NCBI GenBank assembly: GCA_038230415.1
Contig: JBBRNH010000078.1
Coordinates: forward strand, 1 to 29,153
Source: JBBRNH01 sp038230415
Lineage (GTDB): Bacteria > Bacteroidota > Bacteroidia > Cytophagales > Spirosomataceae
Direction: 5' to 3'
DNA length: 29,153 bases
The notes beneath the pieces were generated by a model. That model saw only the letters and a program-made list of their open reading frames with translations. It made no database searches and had not been told where the DNA came from. Both the position numbers and the translations under genes were made by a program. How positions within the stretch are numbered: position 1 is the stretch's first letter; every line of letters starts with the position of its first letter. Below, in pieces: positions 1 through 7,898 of this stretch.

Positions 1-1
1 C

Positions 2-253
2 GATACCGGCACGACGGGTGCCGCTGGTGCCGCTGGCCCAACGGGTGCCACCGGGCCGCAGGGTCTGAAAGGCGATACCGGCCTGACGGGTGCCGCTGGT
101 GCCGCTGGCCCAACGGGAGCCGTTGGGCCGCAGGGTCTGAAAGGCGATACGGGCCTGACGGGTGCCGCTGGTGCTGCTGGCCCAACGGGTGCCACCGGGC
201 CGCAGGGCGCAACAGGGGTCGCTGGCCCAACGGGTGCCACCGGGCCGCAGGGT
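2..253 (+). repeat. 72-bp tandem repeats encoding collagen-like triplets
   Basis: The unit of 72 bp (24 residues) starts at 2, 74 and 146 with nearly identical DNA, then decays into a shorter partial copy up to about 253. Near-identity at the DNA level suggests recent expansion. Copy number is likely to vary between strains. Confidence 0.8.
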
Positions 254-562
254 ACGGTAAGCCTGGCGGCCATCATCAACGCGCAGACCGGAACAGCCTA
301 TACGCTGGTTGCCGCTGACCTGGGAAAAGTGATCACGATGGCAAACGCAGCGGCTATTACCCTAACGGTGCCGAGCGGTTTGGTTACCGGCTTTAACTGC
401 CTTATTGTTCAGTTGGGTGTAGGGCAGGTAACGGCTTCGGCGGGGAGTGGCGTGACGGTCAGCAATGCCGATGCCAGAACAAAAACTGCCAAACAGTATG
501 CCGTTGCTACGCTGTTGCAGGTAGCCGCAAACACGTACATCTTATCCGGCAGTGTTGCCTAA
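2..562 (+). CDS. Collagen-like fibre protein, C-terminal part (5' end outside window)
   Basis: The frame is open from the window edge to a TAA at 560-562. About the first 84 residues are uninterrupted Gly-X-Y triplets (GPTGATGPQG, GDTGLTGAAG), as in phage and surface fibres that trimerise through a collagen-like helix. The last ~100 residues are non-collagenous. They contain an AYTLVAADLGKVITM-type segment and a hydrophobic beta-rich end (ITLTVPSGLVTGFNCLIVQLG), which resembles C-terminal caps of Bacteroidota prophage fibre proteins. The next gene begins 6 bp downstream on the same strand, so it is probably the first visible gene of a structural operon. It could instead be a cell-surface adhesin. 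The start, and therefore any signal peptide, cannot be seen. Confidence 0.8.
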   Translation, partial: DTGTTGAAGAAGPTGATGPQGLKGDTGLTGAAGAAGPTGAVGPQGLKGDTGLTGAAGAAGPTGATGPQGATGVAGPTGATGPQGTVSLAAIINAQTGTAYTLVAADLGKVITMANAAAITLTVPSGLVTGFNCLIVQLGVGQVTASAGSGVTVSNADARTKTAKQYAVATLLQVAANTYILSGSVA

Positions 563-568
563 CCGATT

Positions 569-1303
569 ATGTATCTACCTCAATTTCAAGCTATCCAGAA
601 CGCTGCCGGGCCGTTGCCCACCGCCTGGGTGCCAGCGAATCTGGGCGCAGCATTAGCCTTGTGGTTCGATGCCGCCGATGTTGGCACGATAACCCAGACG
701 GCAGGCGTGGTGGCACAGTGGGCCGACAAGTCGGGCGGAGGTCGGCACCAGGCGCAGGCAACGACCGGGAAACGCCCGACCTACAATGCCACCGCACTCA
801 ACGGTTTGGGAGGGGTGGTCTTTACAGCGTCCAGCAGCCAGGTATTGGTCGGCTCCAGCCCGTCGGCAACGGGGGCGATTTTCGTGGTCAGCAACTCCAC
901 CAATACCAGTTACGGCGGCTTTTTTTCGGGCGTAGCTGAACAGGCTGGCATCAACAACTACTGGTTTATCAATGCACTCTCCGGCCCCGCACTTGAAAAC
1001 GAAGGTACTGGGCTGGTACGAACTTTTTACGTGAACGGCACCGCTACCCAAAGTTACACGGCGGGCAGTGCGCGGCTTTTTTCGGGCATCAACCCGTCAC
1101 CCCTCTCCAATACAACCAACTGCCAGCTCGGGGCCGACAGGAGCTACGGGCGATACCTGAACGGTTCGGTCAACGAGCTGATCGTCATCAATACCGTTCC
1201 GACGACGGCTATGCAACAGACCATTGAGGGCTATCTCGCCTGGAAGTGGGGGTTACAGGCCAGTTTGCCAGTCGGCCATGCCTACAAAAACGCGGCTCCT
1301 TAA
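569..1303 (+). CDS. LamG/concanavalin-like domain protein of the structural cluster
   Basis: This 244-residue protein has no signal peptide or membrane segment. The stretch ALALWFDAADVGTI ... VAQWADKSGGGRHQAQ and a later YLNGSVNELIVINTVP ... IEGYLAWKWGLQASLP match the pattern of LamG/concanavalin A-like jelly-roll domains often attached to phage fibres and Bacteroidota surface proteins. They usually bind carbohydrate. The C-terminal IEGYLAWKWGL segment is typical of this group. The gene starts 6 bp after the collagen-like gene, so the two are probably co-transcribed and may form one receptor-binding assembly. The domain call rests on pattern recognition only. Confidence 0.7.
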   Translation: MYLPQFQAIQNAAGPLPTAWVPANLGAALALWFDAADVGTITQTAGVVAQWADKSGGGRHQAQATTGKRPTYNATALNGLGGVVFTASSSQVLVGSSPSATGAIFVVSNSTNTSYGGFFSGVAEQAGINNYWFINALSGPALENEGTGLVRTFYVNGTATQSYTAGSARLFSGINPSPLSNTTNCQLGADRSYGRYLNGSVNELIVINTVPTTAMQQTIEGYLAWKWGLQASLPVGHAYKNAAP

Positions 1304-1328
1304 TTCCTGTAACAAAACAACCAAAGCA

Positions 1329-1754
1329 ATGAACCCAACCGAGATCACCGAACCCTTAACGCCGGATACGGTCAATACCCCCGGCGCGTCGCCACCCATC
1401 AATTTGGACGACCTGCGCGAGCTGCTGCTCTTGGTGGCCGCTCTCTGCAACGCCCTGACCAAAGCCAAAGAAGATGGCCGGATTACCGTTTCTGACCTGA
1501 AATATATGCTCCCGGTGATTAAGCGGCTCAAACCCGCCCTCGATGATATCGGTGATGCCTGGGATGCGCTGCGCGACATGAGTGCTGACCAGGCTAACCG
1601 GCTGAGTGAATTATTTTGCTTGGAAGTAGGCGTTCCGGTAACGGGGTCAACTACGGTTTTGATGGCTTCGGCCCTGCGCGTGTCGGCAGACCTCTCCACG
1701 ATTATCCGGCAGATTGGCGAACTCAAATCTGCGCCAATGGCTACCACGCTTTAA
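1329..1754 (+). CDS. Small helical protein of the structural cluster, unknown function
   Basis: The ATG at 1329 was chosen over upstream in-frame starts because those overlap the preceding gene, which ends at 1303. The 141-residue product has a Pro/Thr-rich N-terminus (~25 residues). A helical body follows, with LRELLLLVAALCNALTKAKEDGRITVSDLKYMLPVIKRLKPALDD. The 'DGRITVSD ... LPVI' pattern resembles small proteins found after tail-fibre genes in Bacteroidota prophages. It has no membrane segment strong enough to call and no catalytic motif. Function is unknown. Confidence 0.7.
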   Translation: MNPTEITEPLTPDTVNTPGASPPINLDDLRELLLLVAALCNALTKAKEDGRITVSDLKYMLPVIKRLKPALDDIGDAWDALRDMSADQANRLSELFCLEVGVPVTGSTTVLMASALRVSADLSTIIRQIGELKSAPMATTL

Positions 1755-1769
1755 CCCACTACGACTACT

Positions 1770-2807
1770 ATGGCTTTTGCAATCAACATCGTCTCCTATA
1801 ATTCGGCCAGCGGGATCGTAACCGTTGGCTCTACGGGCGGCCCCGAAGGGGTTCAAACCCAGTATTTTGCCATCGGGATTCAAAACTGGTCGAATAACAC
1901 CGAGCTATTTATCCCGGCCTATCAGCGCACCGACAACACGGAGTTTCTGATTCAGGGACGGGCGGGCGGCTCTGGATCAGAAACGGCCAGTGTGCGGTTT
2001 AACCCCACCACCTGGCAGCCAACGGCCACTACAACGCCAACGCCAACGGTCTCGCCAACCACCAGCGAAACACCCAGCCCATCGCCAACGCCAACGGTCT
2101 CGCCAACCACCAGCGAAACACCCAGCCCATCGCCAACGCCAACGGTCTCGCCAACCACCAGCGAAACACCCAGCCCATCGCCAACGCTTGCGCCGGGCGG
2201 GTTCTCTATTGTCGTTACGGACTGGGTGCTTGACCCGGCCCCGACCCTACACACCGCAAGAAGAACCGGAACGCTGACCGTTGATGTGACGGGTGCCGAA
2301 CCGGGCGCAACAGTGGAGGTGTTTGCCATTGGCATTACCAACTGGGCGAACCAGCGCATTTTTTCCAACGTGTATCGATTGGACGCAAACGCCAGCCCGT
2401 ATATCATCAAGGCCCGGCAGTCAACAACGCCCGACATTACGGCCCAGGTGTTGTTTGACCCCCGGACGTGGACAGGGCCGGTTACTACCCCCACGCCCAC
2501 GCCAACCCCCACGTCAACGCCAACCGTCTCGCCAACCACCAGCGAAACACCCACGCCAACGGCAACGGTCTCGGCAACGCCGACCGACACGGCAACGGCA
2601 ACGGCTACCACCGGCACCACGCCGAGGGCTACCCAAACGGCCGGCACAATTGATTACTATCAGTCGTTTGAGTATACCGATTTGCCCCCTGATACCACCA
2701 CTCCCACTACCGACCGCATGACGCGCTGGCTTGGGTACGGGGTGGCCGCACTGGGGGTAATGCTTGTGGCCGTTGTGGTCTATGTGTTTTTTATCAAGAA
2801 AAAATGA
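1770..2807 (+). CDS. Two-domain, Thr/Pro-linker protein with C-terminal membrane anchor
   Basis: This is a 345-residue protein. Residues ~1-80 form a beta-type domain (VSYNSASGIVTVG ... YFAIGIQNWSN ... YQRTDNTEFLI). Residues ~87-137 are a Thr/Pro/Ser linker of three identical 16-residue units. Residues ~140-245 hold a second copy of the domain (EVFAIGITNWANQ ... YRLDANASPYII ... FDPRTW). A second Thr/Pro linker follows, then a C-terminal transmembrane helix (LGYGVAALGVMLVAVVVYV) ending in the basic cap FFIKKK. The layout suggests a stalked protein anchored in a membrane. The next gene carries a third copy of the domain and the same kind of anchor. Function is unknown. There is no obvious signal peptide, so the topology is uncertain. 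Confidence 0.75.
   Translation: MAFAINIVSYNSASGIVTVGSTGGPEGVQTQYFAIGIQNWSNNTELFIPAYQRTDNTEFLIQGRAGGSGSETASVRFNPTTWQPTATTTPTPTVSPTTSETPSPSPTPTVSPTTSETPSPSPTPTVSPTTSETPSPSPTLAPGGFSIVVTDWVLDPAPTLHTARRTGTLTVDVTGAEPGATVEVFAIGITNWANQRIFSNVYRLDANASPYIIKARQSTTPDITAQVLFDPRTWTGPVTTPTPTPTPTSTPTVSPTTSETPTPTATVSATPTDTATATATTGTTPRATQTAGTIDYYQSFEYTDLPPDTTTPTTDRMTRWLGYGVAALGVMLVAVVVYVFFIKKK
2037..2180 (+). repeat. Three perfect 48-bp tandem repeats (Thr/Pro linker)
   Basis: The copies at 2037-2084, 2085-2132 and 2133-2180 are identical at the DNA level and encode PTPTVSPTTSETPSPS. A related but diverged stretch lies at about 2515-2560 in the same gene. Confidence 0.95.
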
Positions 2808-2858
2808 GGTGTAGCGGCAGGCAGACAGCCCGCCACTCACTAATAACCCCCTAAAAAA

Positions 2859-3926
2859 ATGCCTATCTCCGTATTACTCAAATCCTACAATGCCCAGACG
2901 GGTGCGCTCGTTCTGCAAACCACCGACACCCCCGCCGGGGCTACGGTCGAATACCAAATCATCGGCCTGCGCGGGTGGGGTGGCCCCGACTTCGTGGTCG
3001 AGAGCTACCGGCGCACCCAGGACATCACGTTCTCGCCCCAGGCCCGCGTCAACGGCACCGTCATCACCGGCGCGAACTTCACCACCACCGCAGCCGGGTT
3101 TCCGCCCGCCGGCAGCACCCCAACCGGCCCAACCGCAACAACGGCTACGCAGCCAACCGCTACCTCGCCGACCGCTACCGCAACAACGGCTACGCAGCCA
3201 ACGGCCACCGCAACGGGCAGCGGACGGCCCGGCATCTACGGCCTGACCGACCGCCAGCACATTGGCTATCACGGCGATAAGATGGATTTGTTTGCCCGCG
3301 TCACGCCGGATGGCAAACTGTATCTGGTCGGTATCGAGCGTAATGAGCAGACGGGCTTTCTGGATGCCAACAAGCAGACGTATTTTGTGGCAAACCCCAA
3401 CCTGAACAAGCCGCTGGTGATGTCGAGCAACAAGCCGGGGGGTGACTGGCTGCTCAATTCGGGATACGGTGAACTGCTGACGGCCACCGAGCGGGCCTTG
3501 TTTGCGGTGCAACTCGTGAACCAGGCTCCGCTGCCCGGACTGACCAACGCCGATTTCCCCACCTCGCTGGCTCCCTACCCCGGTACCATTGCCGATGAGA
3601 CCGAGCGCAAAAACGCCCTGCGGCTCCTCATCAAACGCCCTAACCCCGCCCTCGGTTTTGTAACCGGCAGTGGTGGTGCCACCGGCACAACACCAACCGC
3701 AACCGCAACAACGGCAACGGCCACCCCGACGGATAGCAATACCGTATCGCCAGGCCAGTACACGCCGGTGGCGACCGACACCGGCACTAACCCCGCCACA
3801 GAGGGCGGCACCAACCCGACCGATACCGCCGGCGGCACGGCAACCGGCTGGATAAAATACGTGGTGGCGGGACTCGCCGTGATTGTGGTGGGTGTGGTGG
3901 TGTGGGTGTTTTTCATCAAGAAATAA
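2859..3926 (+). CDS. Paralogous Thr/Pro-linker protein with C-terminal membrane anchor
   Basis: This 355-residue protein begins with the domain seen twice in its upstream neighbour (LLKSYNAQTGALVLQ ... VEYQIIGLRGWGG ... YRRTQDITFSPQAR). A Thr/Pro/Ala repeat linker (ATTATQPTAT) follows. A ~140-residue middle domain, rich in charged and aromatic residues (IYGLTDRQHIGYHGDKMDLF ... RALFAVQLVNQAPLPGL), is not found in the neighbour. A second Thr-rich linker and a C-terminal helix (YVVAGLAVIVVGVVVWV) with the cap FFIKK complete it. The shared domain and identical anchor style point to duplication followed by insertion of the middle domain. No enzyme motif is visible and the function is unknown. Confidence 0.75.
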   Translation: MPISVLLKSYNAQTGALVLQTTDTPAGATVEYQIIGLRGWGGPDFVVESYRRTQDITFSPQARVNGTVITGANFTTTAAGFPPAGSTPTGPTATTATQPTATSPTATATTATQPTATATGSGRPGIYGLTDRQHIGYHGDKMDLFARVTPDGKLYLVGIERNEQTGFLDANKQTYFVANPNLNKPLVMSSNKPGGDWLLNSGYGELLTATERALFAVQLVNQAPLPGLTNADFPTSLAPYPGTIADETERKNALRLLIKRPNPALGFVTGSGGATGTTPTATATTATATPTDSNTVSPGQYTPVATDTGTNPATEGGTNPTDTAGGTATGWIKYVVAGLAVIVVGVVVWVFFIKK

Positions 3927-3937
3927 CCCCGCCCGCT

Positions 3938-4234
3938 ATGCTGTCGCGCAAAAAAATAGGGCTGCTCATCGTGCTGGTGGCCGTGCTGGGGGTGGCGGTG
4001 TGGTTGTTTGTCAGCGATGCCAAACGGCCCGCCGACACTACCACCGGCACCGGCACGGCTACCAATCCGATTACGGGTACCGACACCGGAACGCCAACGG
4101 CCACCCCGACCGCGCAGCCGACCGGCACCGACACCGGCACCGATCCGACCCAGACCTACGGCACCAATCCGGGGGGCGGTGGCAATGCCAGCTACGGCGG
4201 CCCGGCGCAGGTACTCATCAACCGGGGTATTTAA
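3938..4234 (+). CDS. Small single-span membrane protein with Thr-rich tail
   Basis: The start at ATG 3938, 11 bp after the preceding stop, puts a basic-then-hydrophobic segment first (MLSRKKIGLLIVLVAVLGVAVWLFV). This is an N-terminal anchor with no cleavage site. The remaining ~70 residues are low-complexity Thr/Gly/Pro/Asp sequence (TGTDTGTPTATPT). It looks like a mirror image of its neighbours, which carry the anchor at the C-terminus. Function is unknown. Confidence 0.65.
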   Translation: MLSRKKIGLLIVLVAVLGVAVWLFVSDAKRPADTTTGTGTATNPITGTDTGTPTATPTAQPTGTDTGTDPTQTYGTNPGGGGNASYGGPAQVLINRGI

Positions 4235-4243
4235 ACCAACAAC

Positions 4244-5995
4244 ATGGCAAACTTCACCGATGTACGGGTCACAACCGGGCCGGATGGCGGGTACTACCTG
4301 ACTGAAACCGTGACCGATTACAACGGCTACCCCCGGCAGTATTTTATTGATAACCGGCCCGTTGGTTCCTCACCGGCCAACTACGGCCCGGTACGGCACG
4401 GCGGGATGTACCAGGTAAAAACGATCCGGTGGGACAACAGCCGCCCGATCTGGGGCCACACCGCCCCCGGCGACAACAACGAGAACGCCAATCAGATGCA
4501 GGCCCACGTTGTGACCGTCACGATTCCCGGCCCGACCGGAGAACCCGGCAGCATCGCCTGGCCCGACGGTCTGTACATCGGCCCCGACTTTATCCGGCCC
4601 GTTGCCAGCGCAATCCCGGCCTTTGCCGCTTTGCCTGGCAAGCTGTGCGGGATGCACCGCTTCGCCGACTCCGACACCGCCGACGATTACTTAGCGCGGG
4701 GAGCCACCCACGTGGCCCATGCCGATGGGTTAGACGCGGCCCGGCGGTGGGAAACCACCGGCATGGCCGGGCCGATTCCCGGTGACTACGCCAACGTGGA
4801 TGAAATGGGCGAAGAGCGATTCCGCGAACTAAGCGACCCGGATATAGACAATTTGGCCGGAGCCGTTGCGCCCAACACCGGCGTAGCCTTTGCCGATTTC
4901 GAGAAAACGGGCAAATACGGCGACCCCAACACCCAATGGAGCATCCCGCTCGACGATCAGACGCTGCCCAAATACTTCCGGTTTCTGCGGAAAATCCGGG
5001 CCATCAGGCCGGGGATGCTGCTGGCCGAAGACTACCGGCAACTGGTCTATAACCGCTTTTTCCCGAACGCAGCCGGTCTGCCCGAACCGACGCTGGCGAA
5101 ATACATGAATCAGTACGCCGATCCTGAATCGGCAGCCGGGCCAGCCTATCGCCATTTTTCGTATGAGGGGCAGACGGTGAGCCTGCGCGATGTGTTTAAC
5201 CTGTACGGCGTAAACGCCTACCCCGACGCGGCCTACAACCCCGACCTGAGCCAGAATTACTTTCTGCATCAGTGTTACGCCATGATTCACGCCACCCGCA
5301 TCACCCGAAAACTTGTGCCGGGTTCGGCTAAGGTAATCTGGTACGCCTGGGATGGCTCCGACACCGAACACGTGTTTCAGAAGCTGTATCAACGGGCATC
5401 GGGCGGCTGGCTCTGGCGCAACAACCGGCTGCAACCCCCGGCCTGGTTTGGGCTGTTTCTGGGATTATTCGGGGATTTGGTGGCCGACGGGCAGTTTTTG
5501 TTTCACGATCAGGCCCCGGCCAGTAGCAACCCCGACCGGCCTTTCTGGGTGCCGGACGGCAGCGGCTGGGAACCCGATGCCGATGGCAACCCCGACCCGC
5601 GCCCGGCAGATGGCAGCGGCAACAGCGGAGCCTACCCCCGCGAACACCGCAACTATTATTGTTGGGTGATGGTGGGCAAATACATGGCCGCGCAGCTCGC
5701 CGACGTGGTGGCCGCTGGCTATACCCTGCATGACTGCCCGGTGAGCGTTAGCGGCAGCGGCTTTTCGGCGCATCACGGCGAACCACAGATATGCTATTCA
5801 GCGGCAGAGAAACTGTCCATCTGGGTCGAGATTCGGGGCAACAACGGACGGTCGGCTCTGATTGGGGTGCATCCGTTCGGGATGCCCGGCGTTCGGGTGC
5901 CGATGCTGGTGCAGACCGGGCGGGGCAACCGCGCCGTGAGTTTGTCCGGGCAGTGGCCCGCAGCCTTCCGGTTGGTCGGCGATTCTGTTCTTTAA
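4244..5995 (+). CDS. Large protein with possible TIM-barrel/glycosidase-like domain
   Basis: At 583 residues this is the largest intact product of the cluster. Residues ~1-100 are beta-rich (GGYYLTETVTDYNGYPRQYFIDNRP ... VKTIRWDNSRPIWGH). The middle (~130-420) alternates strands and helices (FADSDTADDYLARGATHVAHADGL; GVAFADFEKTGKYGD; KYFRFLRKIRAIRPGMLLAEDY; KVIWYAWDG). I read this as a possible (beta/alpha)8 barrel of the glycoside-hydrolase type, with acidic residues at strand ends (DFEK, AEDY, WDG). The C-terminus (~500-583) is again beta-like. It begins 9 bp after the previous gene. It has no signal peptide, so it may act as part of a particle or with a dedicated release route. The family is not identified with confidence. 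Confidence 0.65.
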   Translation: MANFTDVRVTTGPDGGYYLTETVTDYNGYPRQYFIDNRPVGSSPANYGPVRHGGMYQVKTIRWDNSRPIWGHTAPGDNNENANQMQAHVVTVTIPGPTGEPGSIAWPDGLYIGPDFIRPVASAIPAFAALPGKLCGMHRFADSDTADDYLARGATHVAHADGLDAARRWETTGMAGPIPGDYANVDEMGEERFRELSDPDIDNLAGAVAPNTGVAFADFEKTGKYGDPNTQWSIPLDDQTLPKYFRFLRKIRAIRPGMLLAEDYRQLVYNRFFPNAAGLPEPTLAKYMNQYADPESAAGPAYRHFSYEGQTVSLRDVFNLYGVNAYPDAAYNPDLSQNYFLHQCYAMIHATRITRKLVPGSAKVIWYAWDGSDTEHVFQKLYQRASGGWLWRNNRLQPPAWFGLFLGLFGDLVADGQFLFHDQAPASSNPDRPFWVPDGSGWEPDADGNPDPRPADGSGNSGAYPREHRNYYCWVMVGKYMAAQLADVVAAGYTLHDCPVSVSGSGFSAHHGEPQICYSAAEKLSIWVEIRGNNGRSALIGVHPFGMPGVRVPMLVQTGRGNRAVSLSGQWPAAFRLVGDSVL

Positions 5996-6039
5996 CCCCT
6001 TGTAAATCAGTAAACAATCAAAATTTAACCCCAAATACA

Positions 6040-6234
6040 ATGAAAAATCCCAACGCCATCAATTTTATGTGGGCCGCTTTAGGGCTGCTGCTCCTGGTGG
6101 GTACCGCCATCATGACCGACCGCTACGTGCGGCAGGTGAAACGCGAAAAAGATCTAAAAGACGCACTCAACGGCAAGGGAACGCGGACGCGTGGGTACGA
6201 TTACCCGTTCGCCAACCCGGCCCCCAATATATAA
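6040..6234 (+). CDS. 64-residue single-span membrane protein
   Basis: The ATG at 6040 opens a short protein with one hydrophobic helix near the N-terminus (FMWAALGLLLLVGTAIMT). A basic, charged segment (RYVRQVKREKDLKD) and a short polar tail follow. It lies between two cluster genes (45 bp after the large protein, 5 bp before the next gene), so it is part of the run. Size and layout fit a minor membrane protein or a holin-like protein, but nothing decides between these. Confidence 0.6.
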   Translation: MKNPNAINFMWAALGLLLLVGTAIMTDRYVRQVKREKDLKDALNGKGTRTRGYDYPFANPAPNI

Positions 6235-6239
6235 GACCG

Positions 6240-6740
6240 ATGAACATCACGAAACAGCAGGGAATAGGAATGCTGGTGCTGGTGGCACTGGCCGGTATCG
6301 GTGCGCTGATGCTGATGCGGTGGTCTCGCGCCCGGCGCGAAAGCAACGCGAGCAACGACAGCAAGGCCAGCAGGTCCAGCCACCTCATCACGGGGGAGTT
6401 GGGCGACACGCCGATTTATGTCTATCCAGCGCAAGACCCGTCGGCGGGGGCAACCCTGGTGGCGGTGCCGGATGGTGCGGATGGTATTGCGAAGTACGTG
6501 CTGACGACGAAGGAGAACGCCAAATACGAATTTGCGCGGGATGGTGCCTTCATTGATCCGCATCCCGGACAGCTCGGCGGGCTGTTTCTCTGGGATCAAA
6601 CCGTTGAGCAGGGTATCGTCACCAACGTTCGTGTTCGGATCGGTGCTACTCCCCAGACGCTTATTACTTACCAATTCTCGGCTACGAACCGGCCCCTGCT
6701 GGGGCCACCGTCGTACAGACAAATCATCTGGATGGCCTAA
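6240..6740 (+). CDS. Membrane-anchored protein of the structural cluster
   Basis: The product has 166 residues from ATG 6240. It carries an N-terminal anchor (GIGMLVLVALAGIGALMLM) followed by a basic, Ser/Asn-rich stretch (RWSRARRESNASNDSKAS). The C-terminal ~115 residues are a soluble beta-type domain (TPIYVYPAQDPSAGATLVAVP ... YVLTTKENAKYEF ... TLITYQFSATN). There is no catalytic motif. The gene is packed between its neighbours (5 bp and 14 bp gaps). Confidence 0.65.
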   Translation: MNITKQQGIGMLVLVALAGIGALMLMRWSRARRESNASNDSKASRSSHLITGELGDTPIYVYPAQDPSAGATLVAVPDGADGIAKYVLTTKENAKYEFARDGAFIDPHPGQLGGLFLWDQTVEQGIVTNVRVRIGATPQTLITYQFSATNRPLLGPPSYRQIIWMA

Positions 6741-6754
6741 CTTGCTGCTTCGAT

Positions 6755-7261
6755 ATGCTCTTAGCCTTCAAACACCGGATTTTGCAACACCCCTGGCCCG
6801 ACGTGCTGATCAACGCCTGGACGCGCTCGCCCTGGGTTCATGTCGAGATTCTGTTGGAAGATCCCCCGCGCCGGGGCTGGGCCGTTGGTGCCAGAACCAA
6901 CAGCAATGGCGTGGCCCTGAGCCACACCTGGGCCGAAGCCCTCGCCACCGATCCGCCCACCCGCTGGGAGGGCTACCGGGTGCCGGTGGCGAGCGAGCGG
7001 GATGTCTGGGAGTTTCTGGCCCCGCAGATGGGCAAGCGGTTTAACTACCCCGCCATCTTCGGGGCGCAGGGCTTTGGTCTGCCGGTGAACAACCGCCGGG
7101 GCTGGTTTTGCAGTGAGCTGGCCTACGCCGTCTGCCGGGAGTTTTCGACGGTGGTCTTTCCCGATGTCCGGCCCGTGTGGGTGCATCCGGGGCGGCTCCG
7201 GGACTACTGTATTACGGCGGGTTGTGAGCCGGTTAGCTTAACAATGAACAACACGCATTAG
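6755..7261 (+). CDS. Permuted papain-fold (YiiX/NlpC-P60-like) cysteine hydrolase
   Basis: This 168-residue protein shows the two motifs of the circularly permuted NlpC/P60 group (YiiX/YaeF-like) in the permuted order. The His motif comes first (SPWVHVEILLE, His29 with Glu31). The Cys motif comes later (GWFCSELAY, Cys119 with Glu121). Members cleave amide or ester bonds, and several phage-encoded ones are thought to act on peptidoglycan or lipids. No signal peptide is present. Its position at the end of a structural gene run suggests a wall-processing or lysis role, which is inference. Start at ATG 6755. Confidence 0.7.
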   Translation: MLLAFKHRILQHPWPDVLINAWTRSPWVHVEILLEDPPRRGWAVGARTNSNGVALSHTWAEALATDPPTRWEGYRVPVASERDVWEFLAPQMGKRFNYPAIFGAQGFGLPVNNRRGWFCSELAYAVCREFSTVVFPDVRPVWVHPGRLRDYCITAGCEPVSLTMNNTH

Positions 7262-7285
7262 CCACTTAACCAACAAAACAACACA

Positions 7286-7855
7286 ATGGCAATACCCGTC
7301 AGAAACACCCGCATCGTACCCACCGACACCGCCGTACAGGGCCGGTTTATTGTCTGGAAAGACCCCTTCAAAAATACGACGTTCAACGAGTGGCACGACA
7401 GCACCGACTTCGGCAGCGTGATCTCGCTCGGCACGGTGGCAACGGCCAACGACACGGCCAAAAGCGAATGGCTCCGGGTGCAGGGCATCGTCAGCGAGGG
7501 CAATGTGTTTGCGGGCTTAGTGGCGATGGACGAACAGGATAACCAGTGGTACGCCCTGCCTACGGTTGCCCCGCCACCAACGCCACCACCGGCTACTCCG
7601 CCACCAACGCCACCACCGGCTACTCCGCCACCAACGCCACCACCGGCCACCCCGCCACCGACACCGCCACCCGGCGTAAACGGAACGGGAGGAACCGGCG
7701 GCACAGGAGGAACCGGCGGCACGGGCGGCACAGGAGGGAGCGGCACGGGAACGGGAACGTTCCTGAAAAAATACGGAGCCTGGCTGATTGGCGGGGTGAT
7801 GGCCGTGCTGATTGCGGGGCTGCTGATCTGGCAGGCAAACAAACGCCCGGCCTGA
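7286..7855 (+). CDS. Pro/Gly-repeat protein with C-terminal membrane anchor
   Basis: This 189-residue protein has a compact N-terminal domain (~90 residues: GRFIVWKDPFKNTTFNEWHDSTDFGS ... NQWYALP). A Pro/Thr repeat (three copies of PPPTPPPAT) and a Gly/Thr repeat (GGTGGT) follow. The C-terminal helix is GAWLIGGVMAVLIAGLLIW, capped by basic residues. The layout of domain, low-complexity stalk and C-terminal anchor repeats that of the proteins at 1770 and 2859, with an unrelated head domain. It is the last gene of the run. Its stop codon lies in the loop of the terminator that follows. Confidence 0.7.
   Translation: MAIPVRNTRIVPTDTAVQGRFIVWKDPFKNTTFNEWHDSTDFGSVISLGTVATANDTAKSEWLRVQGIVSEGNVFAGLVAMDEQDNQWYALPTVAPPPTPPPATPPPTPPPATPPPTPPPATPPPTPPPGVNGTGGTGGTGGTGGTGGTGGSGTGTGTFLKKYGAWLIGGVMAVLIAGLLIWQANKRPA
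7571..7651 (+). repeat. Three 27-bp tandem repeats (Pro-rich linker)
   Basis: The copies at 7571-7597, 7598-7624 and 7625-7651 are near-identical; the third differs at its 3' end. They encode a PPPTPPPAT-type stalk. Confidence 0.85.
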
Positions 7856-7876
7856 TTGGGCCGGGCGTTTGTTTGC
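7835..7876. terminator. Bidirectional terminator, perfect 18-bp stem
   Basis: The arms at 7835-7852 and 7859-7876 are perfect reverse complements around a 6-nt loop, with a GC-rich core (CGCCCGGCC) and A/T-rich outer ends. It separates the + strand cluster from the convergent minus-strand genes. The TGA of the upstream gene sits in the loop (7853-7855). Confidence 0.9.
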
Positions 7877-7898
7877 GTTGCGTTGGTACTGGCGACCG

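Noticed and set aside
2..253. A CRISPR-like array in the regular repeats at the left edge
   Set aside because: The repeats are 72-bp in-frame tandem units with no spacers and encode collagen-like triplets.
1952..2647. Minus-strand frame of 231 residues opposite the Thr/Pro-linker gene
   Set aside because: It is the low-complexity complement of the repeat-rich gene (Val/Gly repeats) and has no independent support.
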